Below are positions 7,970-16,572 of a stretch of 64,000 nucleotides of DNA, piece by piece (within the stretch, counting starts at the first letter, position 1; each line of letters begins with the position of its first letter). Made by a program: the position numbers and the translations under genes. A model generated the notes under the pieces. That model worked only from the letters and a program-made list of their open reading frames with translations. It ran no database searches and was not told the origin of the DNA. The stretch lies in NCBI RefSeq assembly GCF_000424985.1, contig NZ_AUKX01000021.1:1-64000 (forward strand), read 5' to 3'. Source of the DNA: Arenibacter latericius DSM 15913. Lineage in GTDB: Bacteria; Bacteroidota; Bacteroidia; Flavobacteriales; Flavobacteriaceae.

Positions 7970-9631
7970 TTATCTTGATCTCTTGCCTCTAGGCGTCTTA
8001 TTTTTAGTCTTAGATTTGGATCCTACTCTAGACATAGCGCATCTAAACCCAATATAATCTGTTGCCATATATTGTGGCATGTATCTTCTTTGGGCAGGGT
8101 CTAACCAGTAGGCTCTATCTCTCCATGATCCACCTTTGTAAACTCTAACTTCGTCGTTAATTAAAGTGGTTCTGTTGTTAGAAGTGTCGTAAGCTCTTAC
8201 TAGATCCCCTTCTTCATTCACTTTAACCTTGTTAACGGGTGCGTTGTACATCTTCTTTGAATCATCTTCTTCTTGATCTCCAGAATTAAATCTGTCGTAA
8301 AAACGTGAAGATCCTGGTTCTCCATCTCTATAGCTACGATTGTCGCTTTTGGTGAAATTGGTTCTTAAAAAGGTTTCTTCAGGTCCTACAGGTACCATTT
8401 TAATTTCTCCTGGTAAATTAATTGCCATTATTTTTCCGTTTGGAAGGGTGTCGTAGACTATAGAATCCCTAATAACCTTAACTTTTCCATCGGGCCCAAT
8501 GGCAGTTTTCATATAAACGTTACCTCTGAAGTAGTTAAAATCACTTATTTCGTCATCTACAATAGGTCTATATACATCGGCAACCCACTCGGCCACGTTT
8601 CCAGCCATATCATATAGTCCAAAATCATTAGGTTTGTAGGACTTTACTTCTGCTGTAATATCGGCACCGTCATCAGACCATCCAGCAATTCCGCCGTAAT
8701 CTCCTTTTCCTTGCTTAAAGTTAGCTAGCTGGTCACCTCGGCCTACGCGCTGTCCGTTTCTTGTGTAATTACCATCCCAAGGATATTTTTTACGACCTCT
8801 ATAATTGTTATATTCTCTGCTGCCTATTTGAGCCTGAGCGGCATATTCCCATTCGGTTTCGGTAGGTAGTCTGTATTCTGGTAATATTACTCCGCTACTG
8901 CGTTTTGCATATGCAGGTACAGAATCTTTTTTACGCTTTCCTTGTAGAGAATCAATTTGTCCGTTGTAAACAGATTCTGGTCTGTTTAAATAGGCTTCCG
9001 TACTAAATCCACCTTCGATATCTCCGGATACCACTTTGTATTTTGCGTCTTTGGAAAGAAATCCTTCTCTCTCTAACATTATTTCGTTTACACGATCTGT
9101 TCTCCAAGCAGCAAATTGTGTAGCTTGAATCCAATTCACTCCAACCACAGGATATTCTGCATAGGCTGGGTGTCTTAGGTAATTATTGGTCATAGTTTCA
9201 TTAAAGCCCAATCTGTTTCTCCATACTAAGGTATCGGGTAATGCTCCTGTATATATATGAACGTATCTTGGATCTTCAGGAGGATAAACGCTTTTAAGGT
9301 AATCTAGATACTCTAGGTACATTACATTGGTTACCTCTGTCTCATCCATGTAAAATGATTGTACGTGTTGTTGAGTAGGGGTATTGTTCCAATCCTTCAT
9401 CACATCATCTTGAACCTGACCTTTGGTAAAGGTTCCGCCTTCTATAAATACTAGGCCAGGAGCGGTTTCCTGTTCCTTGAAGTCTGAATTATACTGAAAT
9501 CCCCCCTCCTTAGCGTTTATTTTCCAGCCTGTGGCTCTTGAGACGTTCTTGGACGAAGAGTTTTTACAACTTGTAAAACCACCCGCTACAATAGCACAAG
9601 AGAGTACAACTTTGATGAATTCTTTTTTCAT
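7970..9631 (-). CDS. gldJ: Gliding motility lipoprotein GldJ
   Basis: Outer-membrane-associated lipoprotein needed for gliding and for stability of the GldK/type IX secretion machinery. 553 aa. Signal peptide with lipobox GGFTSC (Cys22). The rest is a formylglycine-generating-enzyme (SUMF1)-like fold shared by GldJ and GldK: FIEGGTFTKGQ, FYMDETEVTN, YPVVGVNWIQATQFAAW, RLPTETEWEYAAQ, YDMAGNVAEWVAD and the C-terminal RVYKGGSWRD with GFRCAMS. The end is strongly basic (KTKNKTPRGKRSR). The identity rests on this combination and on the neighbour porV, which in Flavobacteriaceae usually sits in the gldJ-porU-porV neighbourhood. No separate sulfatase-maturing activity is expected. Confidence 0.93.
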   Translation of the reverse strand: MKKEFIKVVLSCAIVAGGFTSCKNSSSKNVSRATGWKINAKEGGFQYNSDFKEQETAPGLVFIEGGTFTKGQVQDDVMKDWNNTPTQQHVQSFYMDETEVTNVMYLEYLDYLKSVYPPEDPRYVHIYTGALPDTLVWRNRLGFNETMTNNYLRHPAYAEYPVVGVNWIQATQFAAWRTDRVNEIMLEREGFLSKDAKYKVVSGDIEGGFSTEAYLNRPESVYNGQIDSLQGKRKKDSVPAYAKRSSGVILPEYRLPTETEWEYAAQAQIGSREYNNYRGRKKYPWDGNYTRNGQRVGRGDQLANFKQGKGDYGGIAGWSDDGADITAEVKSYKPNDFGLYDMAGNVAEWVADVYRPIVDDEISDFNYFRGNVYMKTAIGPDGKVKVIRDSIVYDTLPNGKIMAINLPGEIKMVPVGPEETFLRTNFTKSDNRSYRDGEPGSSRFYDRFNSGDQEEDDSKKMYNAPVNKVKVNEEGDLVRAYDTSNNRTTLINDEVRVYKGGSWRDRAYWLDPAQRRYMPQYMATDYIGFRCAMSRVGSKSKTKNKTPRGKRSR

Positions 9632-10062
9632 AATTAGGACTTGAGTTCAAAACCAAACCTCTAAAATAGAAGCTTGAAATTCTTATTTTTTATAAAATTT
9701 ATGACGCTTTTGGCATATAAAACGACAATTGAGGTATAATATTTTGCTGACTCGAAATTTTTTTCATCCCAACCCAACTTATGTAGTCAATCGTAGTTTC
9801 ATATATAAATAACGACTTATAATCTAATCTAGTATGGGTAATAGCTACTTCTTTCCGAAAAATATAAAAATTATTTTTATCAATTGCATTTGGAGGGCAA
9901 ATATGAGAATTATTCCCGAAATGAACATATTTTGATAAATATTCCTGTATTCTTACACGATAATATTAAAATAGTCGTTAATAATTGTATTAGGACTAAA
10001 ATTCTATTGTATTCAATTTTAATTATAGAGATTTGCGAGAACCAATAATTAGACTGTATAAA
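9632..10062. other. Divergent gldJ-porV control region; no porU here
   Basis: About 430 bp, very AT-rich, with no open frame of note on either strand. It should contain the promoters of gldJ (leftward) and porV (rightward), but no exact TAnnTTTG box was found for either. The porU protease gene (about 1,200 codons) that commonly occupies this position in related genomes is absent. Confidence 0.5.
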
Positions 10063-11208
10063 ATGAAAAAATTTGTAATACTATGTCTATTCTGTGTGGT
10101 GTTTAAGGTTTCTGCACAGGAAGATAGGGTGATAACGACCGCTGTTCCTTTTTTAACAATTGCTGCAGATGCTAGAGCTTCTGGAATGGGGGATGTTGGG
10201 GTGGCTACCTCTACAGATGCGTTTTCCCAACAATGGAATCCCGCTAAATTTGCCTTTGCTGAACGAAAAATGGGATTCGGAGTCAGTTATACACCATATT
10301 TGGAAAGTATTATTACTGACATTTCATTGCTTAGTGCTAATTTTCATAATAAAATTAATGATAGGAGTGCTTTTGCATTCGGAATTCGCTATTTTACTTT
10401 AGGTGAAATAGTGCTTAGGCAAACTGCAGGAGAGCCTGGTGTCCTAGCTAAGCCAAACGAAGTGGCATTTGATGGTTCTTATTCACTAAAACTAAGTCAG
10501 ACTTTTTCCATGTCCGTGGCAGGGCGATATATAAGCTCTAATTTAAAGCTACCTGGTGATGGTGTGGAAGATTCTAAGGCAGCAAGTGCTTTTGCCGTTG
10601 ATGTTTCTGGGTATTATAGATCTAGAGAAATAGCCTACGATCAATTTAATGGTCGATGGAGAGCTGGATTCAATATTTCTAACTTAGGAGGAAAGATAAA
10701 ATACGATGATGGAGGTCAAGAGAATTTCTTACCCACTAATTTAAAAGCGGGTGTAGGATTCGATTTTATACTAGATAGAGATAACGTAATAGGGTTAACT
10801 ACAGAGTTTAATAAATTATTGGTGCCTACCCCACAAGATTTCAATGGGGATGGAGAAATTAATGTTGACGATAATGATGAGTATCAGAGAATTTCTTTTT
10901 TCGAAGGAGTTTTTAAATCCTTCGGGGATGCACCTGACGGTTTTAGCGAAGAACTTAAAGAGATTACTTGGGCTTTAGGTGCAGAGTATTCATACCAAGA
11001 GTCATTTATGTTGCGAACTGGATATTTTAATGAAAGTGATTTAAAAGGATCAAGGAAGTATTTTACCTTAGGTGCTGGTTTCTTATATAAATCTACTCAA
11101 ATAGATCTTTCATATTTGTTCTCTACCTCTAAAGTGAGAAATCCATTGGAAAACACCCTGCGATTTTCTTTAACTTTTAATTTAGGGGATTATTTCTATA
11201 ACGACTAA
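10063..11208 (+). CDS. porV: Type IX secretion outer-membrane protein PorV (LptO)
   Basis: PorV is a beta-barrel of the FadL-like class. It shuttles type IX cargo, recognised by the C-terminal domain, from the translocon to the attachment complex with the sortase PorU. 381 aa from ATG 10063. An in-frame TTG at 10033 would only add residues before a typical signal peptide (MKKFVILCLFCVVFKVSAQ), so the ATG is preferred. The mature start has TAVPFLTIAADARASGMGD and ATSTDAFSQQWNPAK, both characteristic of PorV. Alternating barrel strands fill the rest, ending in LRFSLTFNLGDYF. A DFNGDGEINVDDNDE loop resembles a calcium-binding sequence. The gene is monocistronic, with a clear hairpin after it. 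Confidence 0.92.
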   Translation: MKKFVILCLFCVVFKVSAQEDRVITTAVPFLTIAADARASGMGDVGVATSTDAFSQQWNPAKFAFAERKMGFGVSYTPYLESIITDISLLSANFHNKINDRSAFAFGIRYFTLGEIVLRQTAGEPGVLAKPNEVAFDGSYSLKLSQTFSMSVAGRYISSNLKLPGDGVEDSKAASAFAVDVSGYYRSREIAYDQFNGRWRAGFNISNLGGKIKYDDGGQENFLPTNLKAGVGFDFILDRDNVIGLTTEFNKLLVPTPQDFNGDGEINVDDNDEYQRISFFEGVFKSFGDAPDGFSEELKEITWALGAEYSYQESFMLRTGYFNESDLKGSRKYFTLGAGFLYKSTQIDLSYLFSTSKVRNPLENTLRFSLTFNLGDYFYND

Positions 11209-11236
11209 CGAAGAAATATTTTATTTTAATAAATTT

Positions 11237-11264
11237 AGAAAACCTGCCCTCGAGCAGGTTTTCT
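11237..11264 (+). terminator. porV terminator
   Basis: An 11-bp perfect stem, AGAAAACCTGC with GCAGGTTTTCT, and a 6-nt loop, 28 bp after the porV stop. Followed by TGTATTTTTG, whose T-run is also the cdd promoter box. Confidence 0.8.
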
Positions 11265-11265
11265 G

Positions 11266-11273
11266 TATTTTTG
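11266..11273 (+). promoter_or_regulatory. Promoter -7 box (TATTTTTG) of cdd, abutting the porV terminator
   Basis: Exact TAnnTTTG match, 2 nt after the porV hairpin. An ATG at 11275 lies within or before the expected transcription start, so it cannot be used. The next ATG (11299) has an AAGGAG Shine-Dalgarno site at 11287-11292 with 6-nt spacing. Confidence 0.55.
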
Positions 11274-11298
11274 TATGATATATAGTAAGGAGAACATT

Positions 11299-11784
11299 AT
11301 GGTAAAAAAGAATATATCTTTTGAATTGATGGTTTATGATTCCAAAGAAGAGTTGGGGGAATTGGATTCAAAATTAATGGAAGCAGCAATTGAAGCTCGT
11401 AAAAAAGCCTATTCTCCATATTCAAAATTTGAGGTGGGAGCCGCTATTCTACTAGGTAATGGAGAGGTAGTGCAAGGCAATAATCAAGAGAATGCCTGTT
11501 ACCCTGCGGGATTATGTGCAGAAAGGGTGGCTATTTATTATGCTGCAGCAAAATACCCCGATGTTCCTATTGTAACAATAGCTATTAGTGCTACTTCAAA
11601 GAATTATGTAATGGATACGCCTGCCGCGCCTTGTGGTAATTGTCGTCAGTCTATTTCCGAATATGAAATTAAACAAAAGTCGCCTATTGCTATTTTAATG
11701 ACCGGTGAAACTGGAAGTGTGCTTAAATGTCATTCCGTATCCGATATTCTTCCCTTGGCATTCAATAGTACATTTTTGGGATAG
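11299..11784 (+). CDS. cdd: Cytidine deaminase
   Basis: Zinc hydrolase converting (deoxy)cytidine to (deoxy)uridine in pyrimidine salvage; cytoplasmic. 161 aa. Both zinc motifs are present: CAERVAI (first Cys ligand and catalytic Glu) and PCGNCRQ (two Cys ligands), so it is the three-cysteine homotetrameric type. KKAYSPYSKFEVGAA is the family N-terminal signature. ATG 11299 is chosen for its AAGGAG site, one of very few strong Shine-Dalgarno sites in the window. Position after porV is as commonly seen in Flavobacteriaceae. Confidence 0.93.
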   Translation: MVKKNISFELMVYDSKEELGELDSKLMEAAIEARKKAYSPYSKFEVGAAILLGNGEVVQGNNQENACYPAGLCAERVAIYYAAAKYPDVPIVTIAISATSKNYVMDTPAAPCGNCRQSISEYEIKQKSPIAILMTGETGSVLKCHSVSDILPLAFNSTFLG

Positions 11785-11911
11785 GTTAATAGGAGATAAA
11801 GTCTTATTTAGAAACGTATTTTGAGCATGCTGTAGTTGGTAGGAGATAGAATGAAAGGGTTCTTTAACCAAACCTTTTAAATATTATTTTTTTCCTATTG
11901 ATTTATATATG

Positions 11912-11919
11912 TATTTTTG
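11912..11919 (+). promoter_or_regulatory. Promoter -7 box (TATTTTTG) for pdhA-pdhC
   Basis: Exact TAnnTTTG match, 64 bp before the pdhA ATG, giving a leader of roughly 60 nt. No TTG at the preferred upstream distance. Confidence 0.45.
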
Positions 11920-11983
11920 TTCTCCGTTTTTATTTTAAGCAGGACTTTTAAATAATACGATATACTTCAAAAATTGATGATTA

Positions 11984-12982
11984 ATGGAAAAAATAACCAA
12001 AGAGGTCTACCTTAAGTGGTATGAGGACATGTTGTTCTGGCGGAAATTTGAGGATAAATTAGCTGCCTCGTACATTCAACAGAAAGTTCGTGGATTTTTA
12101 CATCTGTACAATGGGCAGGAAGCAGTTTTAGCTGGTGCACTGCACGCTATGGATTTAACCAAGGATAGAATGATTACCGCTTATAGGAATCACGTTCAGC
12201 CGATAGGTATGGGGGAAGATCCTAAAAGAGTAATGGCTGAGCTTTATGGTAAAGTTACCGGTACCTCTAAGGGTATGGGAGGATCCATGCATATTTTCTC
12301 TAAAGAACATCGTTTTTACGGAGGTCACGGTATTGTAGGGGGACAAATTCCTTTAGGAGCTGGTTTGGCCTTTGCAGACAAGTACTTTAAGCGAGACTCT
12401 GTAACTATTTGTTATATGGGGGACGGTGCAGTAAGACAAGGGTCTTTGCACGAAAGCTTTAACTTGGCAATGCTTTGGAATTTACCAGTAGTTTTCGTTT
12501 GTGAGAATAACGGTTATGCTATGGGGACTTCAGTTGCTAGAACATCACATTCTACCGAAATATGGAAACTTGGACTTGGATATGAAATGCCTTGTGGTCC
12601 TGTAGATGGAATGGATCCAGTAACAGTTGCTAAAGAAATGAGTAAGGCAATAGAGCGTGCAAGAACAGGTGGAGGTCCTACTTTTTTAGAGATGAAAACT
12701 TATCGCTATAGAGGTCACTCAATGTCCGACGCGCAAAGTTATAGAACCAAGGAAGAGGTTGAAGAGTACAAGAAGATCGATCCAATTACTCAAGTGTTAG
12801 ATGTTATCAAAGAAAATGATTACGCTACGGAAGAAGAGATCAAAGCAATTGATAAAAGAGTAAAAGATTTGGTTACTGAATGTGAGAAATTTGCAGATGA
12901 GTCGGAATATCCACCAATCAACCAATTATATGATGTGGTTTACGAACAAGAGGATTATCCATTTGTACAACATAAAATATAA
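11984..12982 (+). CDS. pdhA: Pyruvate dehydrogenase E1 component, alpha subunit
   Basis: Thiamine-diphosphate subunit that decarboxylates pyruvate and passes the acetyl group to lipoyl-E2. 332 aa, normal. The TPP motif starts at MGDGAVRQGSLHESFNLA and ends near CENNGYAMG. The phosphorylation-loop-like RYRGHSMSD region and the N-terminal RGFLHLYNGQEAV segment are also present. First gene of a two-gene operon; pdhC starts 4 nt after its stop. The E1 beta subunit (pdhB) that must pair with it is not adjacent and not found in this window, in line with the split arrangement known in Flavobacteriia. Confidence 0.95.
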   Translation: MEKITKEVYLKWYEDMLFWRKFEDKLAASYIQQKVRGFLHLYNGQEAVLAGALHAMDLTKDRMITAYRNHVQPIGMGEDPKRVMAELYGKVTGTSKGMGGSMHIFSKEHRFYGGHGIVGGQIPLGAGLAFADKYFKRDSVTICYMGDGAVRQGSLHESFNLAMLWNLPVVFVCENNGYAMGTSVARTSHSTEIWKLGLGYEMPCGPVDGMDPVTVAKEMSKAIERARTGGGPTFLEMKTYRYRGHSMSDAQSYRTKEEVEEYKKIDPITQVLDVIKENDYATEEEIKAIDKRVKDLVTECEKFADESEYPPINQLYDVVYEQEDYPFVQHKI

Positions 12983-12986
12983 GTAA

Positions 12987-14609
12987 ATGGCAGAAGTAAT
13001 AAATATGCCAAGACTTAGCGATACCATGGAAGAAGGTACTGTTGCTAAGTGGCTAAAGCAGGTAGGCGACAAGGTTGAAGAAGGAGATATATTGGCAGAA
13101 ATAGAAACCGATAAGGCCACTATGGAGTTTGAGTCCTTTAACGAGGGTGTCTTATTGCATATTGGTATCGAAGAAGGAGATACAGCTCCTGTAGATTCTC
13201 TTCTTGCTATTATCGGGGAAAAAGGGGAAGATATTTCTTCTTTAATTAATTCCTCTACCGAATCTAAGGAAGAAGTAGTTGCTGAATCTGCTGAAGAGGA
13301 AAAGAAAGAAGATAATGGTGTTACTGCTGAAATTCCAGAAGGAGTGGAAGTTGTTAAAATGCCACGTCTTAGTGATACCATGGAAGAAGGTACCGTTGCT
13401 ACATGGTTAAAACAAGTAGGCGATGAGGTAGAAGAAGGAGATATATTGGCAGAAATAGAAACCGATAAGGCTACTATGGAGTTCGAATCCTTTTATGCCG
13501 GAGTTCTTTTGCATATAGGTGTTCAAGAAGGAGAGACTGCTCCTGTTGATGCCGTTCTTGCCGTAATTGGCCCTAAAGGTACAGATGTAGATGCTGTTTT
13601 AGCTAGTGGAGGTAAGACTACTCCTAAAAAGGAAGAGGCTGCTAAAGAAGCACCTAAGCAATCAGCGCCTGCTGCAACTTCATCATCTGATGCATCTGAG
13701 GCCCCTTCAGTTAATGACGGGCAACGAATCTTAGCTTCACCATTGGCCAAGAAAATGGCTGAAGAAAAAGGTGTAGATCTAAGAGATGTAAAAGGTACTG
13801 GTGATCAGGGAAGAATTATAAAAAGAGATATAGAAGAATATCAGCCAAAAGCAAAGGCTGCTGAGAAATCGGTAGTTTCGGAAGATAAGGCGAAGTCAGC
13901 TGCTCCTATTAATTTACCTGTTGGTGAAGAGAGGACAGAAGAAGTTAAGAACTCGCAAATGCGTAAGGTAATCGCTAAGCGTTTAGGAGAGTCTAAATTT
14001 ACTGCGCCACACTATTATCTAACCATTGAGGTGGATATGGATTATGCTAAGGCATCAAGAGTGCAAATAAATAGTCTTCCAGATACAAAGGTTTCCTTTA
14101 ATGATATGGTAGTTAAAGCTTGTGCTATGGCATTGAAAAAGCATCCGCAAGTAAATACTACTTGGAATAACGAGACTACTCGTATTAACCACCATGTGCA
14201 TATTGGAGTGGCAGTTGCTGTAGAGGACGGACTTTTGGTTCCTGTATTAAAATTTGCAGATCAAATGACACTTACTCAGATAGGAGCTTCTGTTAAGGAT
14301 CTTGCAGGTAAGGCACGAAACAAAAAAATTAGTCCTGCAGAAATGGAAGGGAGTACTTTTACTGTTTCTAATCTTGGAATGTTTGGAATTTCTGAGTTTA
14401 CCTCTATTATCAATCAGCCTAATTCCGCTATTTTGTCGGTAGGTGCAATTGAAGAGAAACCAGTAGTGAAAAACGGGGAGATTGTTGTAGGAAGCACAAT
14501 GAAAGTAACCTTGGCATGTGACCATAGAACCGTTGACGGTGCTACTGGAGCCCAGTTTTTACAAACACTAAGAGCATACCTGGAAAATCCAGTGACCATG
14601 CTTGCCTAA
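12987..14609 (+). CDS. pdhC: Pyruvate dehydrogenase E2, dihydrolipoamide acetyltransferase (two lipoyl domains)
   Basis: Core of the pyruvate dehydrogenase complex; transfers acetyl groups from lipoyl-lysine to CoA. 540 aa. Two nearly identical lipoyl domains (about 1-78 and 118-196), each with ETDKATMEFES and lipoyl Lys43 and Lys161. They are joined by Glu/Ala-rich linkers. Next a peripheral subunit-binding domain (ILASPLAKKMAEEKGVDLRD, then GTGDQGRIIKRDI, ~248-285), a Pro/Ala/Lys linker, and the catalytic domain (~310-540) with ACDHRTVDGATGAQF carrying the active His and Asp. The two lipoyl domains are so alike, also at the DNA level, that they look like a recent or gene-converted duplication. 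The gene ends in a hairpin terminator. Confidence 0.95.
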   Translation: MAEVINMPRLSDTMEEGTVAKWLKQVGDKVEEGDILAEIETDKATMEFESFNEGVLLHIGIEEGDTAPVDSLLAIIGEKGEDISSLINSSTESKEEVVAESAEEEKKEDNGVTAEIPEGVEVVKMPRLSDTMEEGTVATWLKQVGDEVEEGDILAEIETDKATMEFESFYAGVLLHIGVQEGETAPVDAVLAVIGPKGTDVDAVLASGGKTTPKKEEAAKEAPKQSAPAATSSSDASEAPSVNDGQRILASPLAKKMAEEKGVDLRDVKGTGDQGRIIKRDIEEYQPKAKAAEKSVVSEDKAKSAAPINLPVGEERTEEVKNSQMRKVIAKRLGESKFTAPHYYLTIEVDMDYAKASRVQINSLPDTKVSFNDMVVKACAMALKKHPQVNTTWNNETTRINHHVHIGVAVAVEDGLLVPVLKFADQMTLTQIGASVKDLAGKARNKKISPAEMEGSTFTVSNLGMFGISEFTSIINQPNSAILSVGAIEEKPVVKNGEIVVGSTMKVTLACDHRTVDGATGAQFLQTLRAYLENPVTMLA

Positions 14610-14691
14610 TAAATATCTTTTGTCCATTGTTTCTTTGGGCATAATAATTCCAATTTTTTTATTGGAGATATTTACAGGTTAGAATTGATAT

Positions 14692-14722
14692 AAAGCATTC
14701 TGTTTTTCAGGATGCTTTTTTT
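14692..14722 (+). terminator. pdhA-pdhC terminator
   Basis: Stem AAAGCATtCTG (14692-14702) with CAGgATGCTTT (14708-14718), loop TTTTT, then a T-run. One non-Watson-Crick pair. Confidence 0.7.
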
Positions 14723-14819
14723 ATATTTAAAGATTAATAGCTAGGTGACTTCAAACTCCTGTTACTTTATAAGAAAAGGGGCGAATTAATAAGGTTCACT
14801 TAGGCATAAAAATATTGTA

Positions 14820-15851
14820 ATGAAAAATAGCATCCTAATTGTGTTCGCTGGTTTAGCCATGGCATGTGGTGGAACCAAAATAGATCAAACAGTACTTCTT
14901 GGTAAAGATGCCAGGGCTAATGAGAATAAGGAGGTCGGACAAAGCTCTGAGGTCGTAGCAAGTAAGGAAAATATTTCTTCGAAGTCCTTTAGTTCTAGTG
15001 AAGGAGTAAAAGAGATTATTAGTTTTTTAGCCTCTGATGATTTAAAAGGGAGAGAAGCTGGAACCGAAGGGATTAACGAGGCTGCTCAGTATATTGAAGA
15101 TTTGCTGAAGAGCTACGGCGTTTCTCCTTACTTTTCTAGCTATAAGGATACTTTATCCAATTTTGAATTGCCTACCTATAATATAGTAGGGTATTTGGAG
15201 GGAACAGATAAGAATCTTAAAAACGAATTTGTGGTAATTGGAGCGCATTACGATCATATTGGTGTTGTTCCTCCAGTTGCGGGAGATAGTATAGCTAATG
15301 GAGCAAATGACAATGCCTCTGGTACAACCGCAGTATTAGAATTTGCACGTTATTTTGGGAAAGCACGAACAAATAAGCGAAGTATTATTTTTGCTTTATT
15401 CTCAGCAGAAGAAAAAGGGTTGTTAGGTGCTAAACATTTAGCCGATAAGTTAAAGAACGAACAATTGGACCTATATACCATGCTGAATTTTGAGATGATT
15501 GGTTTACCAATGCCAGATAAGGATTACTTGATGTATCTTACAGGCTATGAGAAATCCAATTTAGCAGAAATTAGTAATAGGTACGCTAAGGAGAACTTAG
15601 TAGGTTTTCTACCAACTGCCCAAGAGTATAACTTATTTATGCGATCAGACAATTATCCGTTCCATACTGAAATCGGGATTCCTTCTCAAACTTTTTCTAC
15701 TTTTGATTTTACCAATTTCGATCATTATCACCAGGTGGGGGATGAGGTGTCTTTAATGGATTTTAAACATATGGCAAACGTAGTAAATAAAACGATTCCG
15801 GTTTTGGAGGGAATTGTTAATGCCCCTATCAAAGAAATAAAATATCACTAA
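14820..15851 (+). CDS. M28-family zinc aminopeptidase, lipoprotein
   Basis: Secreted di-zinc peptidase. 343 aa. The signal peptide ends in a lipobox LAMAC (Cys16), followed by a Ser/Lys-rich linker to ~60, so it is predicted to be an envelope lipoprotein. Zinc and catalytic motifs in order: GAHYDHIG (His, Asp base region), NGANDNASGT (bridging Asp), FSAEEKGLLGA (catalytic Glu and ligand Glu), NFEMIG, and FDHYHQVGDE (last His). This is the M28 set. Specific peptide substrates are unknown. The SDR gene starts inside its stop codon (TAATG), so the two are probably translationally coupled, although no functional link is obvious. Confidence 0.88.
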   Translation: MKNSILIVFAGLAMACGGTKIDQTVLLGKDARANENKEVGQSSEVVASKENISSKSFSSSEGVKEIISFLASDDLKGREAGTEGINEAAQYIEDLLKSYGVSPYFSSYKDTLSNFELPTYNIVGYLEGTDKNLKNEFVVIGAHYDHIGVVPPVAGDSIANGANDNASGTTAVLEFARYFGKARTNKRSIIFALFSAEEKGLLGAKHLADKLKNEQLDLYTMLNFEMIGLPMPDKDYLMYLTGYEKSNLAEISNRYAKENLVGFLPTAQEYNLFMRSDNYPFHTEIGIPSQTFSTFDFTNFDHYHQVGDEVSLMDFKHMANVVNKTIPVLEGIVNAPIKEIKYH

Positions 15852-16531
15852 TGGCAAATATTATTATAACAGGGAGTAGTAGGGGTATTGGGTTTCAATT
15901 AGCTCAATTATTTGCAAATGAGGGGCATCAAGTATTGGCGCTTTCTAGGAATAATGCACCTGTTGCAGCATTGAATAATAAAAATATTACTAGTTTTTCG
16001 TTCGATTTATCTGAAGACAAAGACTATAATAAACTAGATGCTTTCCTAGATAAAAATTGGAAGCAGGTAGATGTGCTAATAAATAATGCAGGGAAATTAG
16101 TGAACAAGCCCTTCTTGGAAACTTCCATGGAGGAATTTGAAGAGGTTTACAAAGTAAATGTTATTGGAGTGGCAAAACTTACCCAGAGGATTATTCCTCT
16201 TATGCCGGCAAGCGGACATGTAGTGACCATAAGTTCTATGGGTGGTGTGCAGGGTAGTGTTAAATTCCCTGGACTTTCTGCTTATAGTTCTAGTAAAGGG
16301 GCTGTTATTACGCTTACAGAACTTTGGGCCGAAGAATTTAAAGTGAGTGGTCCGGCCTTTAATGTTTTGGCGTTAGGTGCTGTGCAGACAGAAATGCTGC
16401 AGGAAGCCTTCCCTGGCTATGAGGTGAATACTACTCCACTAGATATGGCAACCTATATTAAGGACTTTTCACTTAATGGGAATAAATTTTACAACGGAAA
16501 ACTTTTGCAGGTTTCTAATTCTACCCCTTAA
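15851..16531 (+). CDS. Short-chain dehydrogenase/reductase
   Basis: Cytoplasmic NAD(P)-dependent oxidoreductase of the classical SDR family. 226 aa, slightly short. Rossmann motif ITGSSRGIGFQLA (TGxxxGIG) at the N-terminus; Ser/Arg after the second Gly favours NADPH. NNAG near residue 80, catalytic Ser in TISSMGG and the YxxxK pair in AYSSSKG. The C-terminus is short and lacks the usual substrate-loop extension. Its ATG shares one base with the peptidase stop. Substrate unknown. Confidence 0.85.
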   Translation: MANIIITGSSRGIGFQLAQLFANEGHQVLALSRNNAPVAALNNKNITSFSFDLSEDKDYNKLDAFLDKNWKQVDVLINNAGKLVNKPFLETSMEEFEEVYKVNVIGVAKLTQRIIPLMPASGHVVTISSMGGVQGSVKFPGLSAYSSSKGAVITLTELWAEEFKVSGPAFNVLALGAVQTEMLQEAFPGYEVNTTPLDMATYIKDFSLNGNKFYNGKLLQVSNSTP

Positions 16532-16540
16532 CTTCTACCT

Positions 16541-16569
16541 AAGATTCCTTTTGCTTTAAAAGGAATCTT
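16541..16569. terminator. Bidirectional terminator between SDR and AI-2E transporter genes
   Basis: A 12-bp perfect stem, AAGATTCCTTTT (16541-16552) with AAAAGGAATCTT (16558-16569), and a 5-nt loop, placed between convergent genes. T-run after the plus-strand arm; the minus side is less T-rich. Confidence 0.75.
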
Positions 16570-16572
16570 TTT

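Noticed and set aside
7970-9631. GldJ as the maturase of the nearby sulfatase
   Set aside because: It has the FGE-like fold, but the protein is an outer-membrane lipoprotein whose known role is gliding and type IX secretion; adjacency to the sulfatase is not evidence of maturase activity.
12926-13381. Minus-strand 151-codon frame across the pdhA-pdhC junction
   Set aside because: Ser-rich composition typical of an antisense reading of Glu/Ala-rich lipoyl linkers; no independent support.
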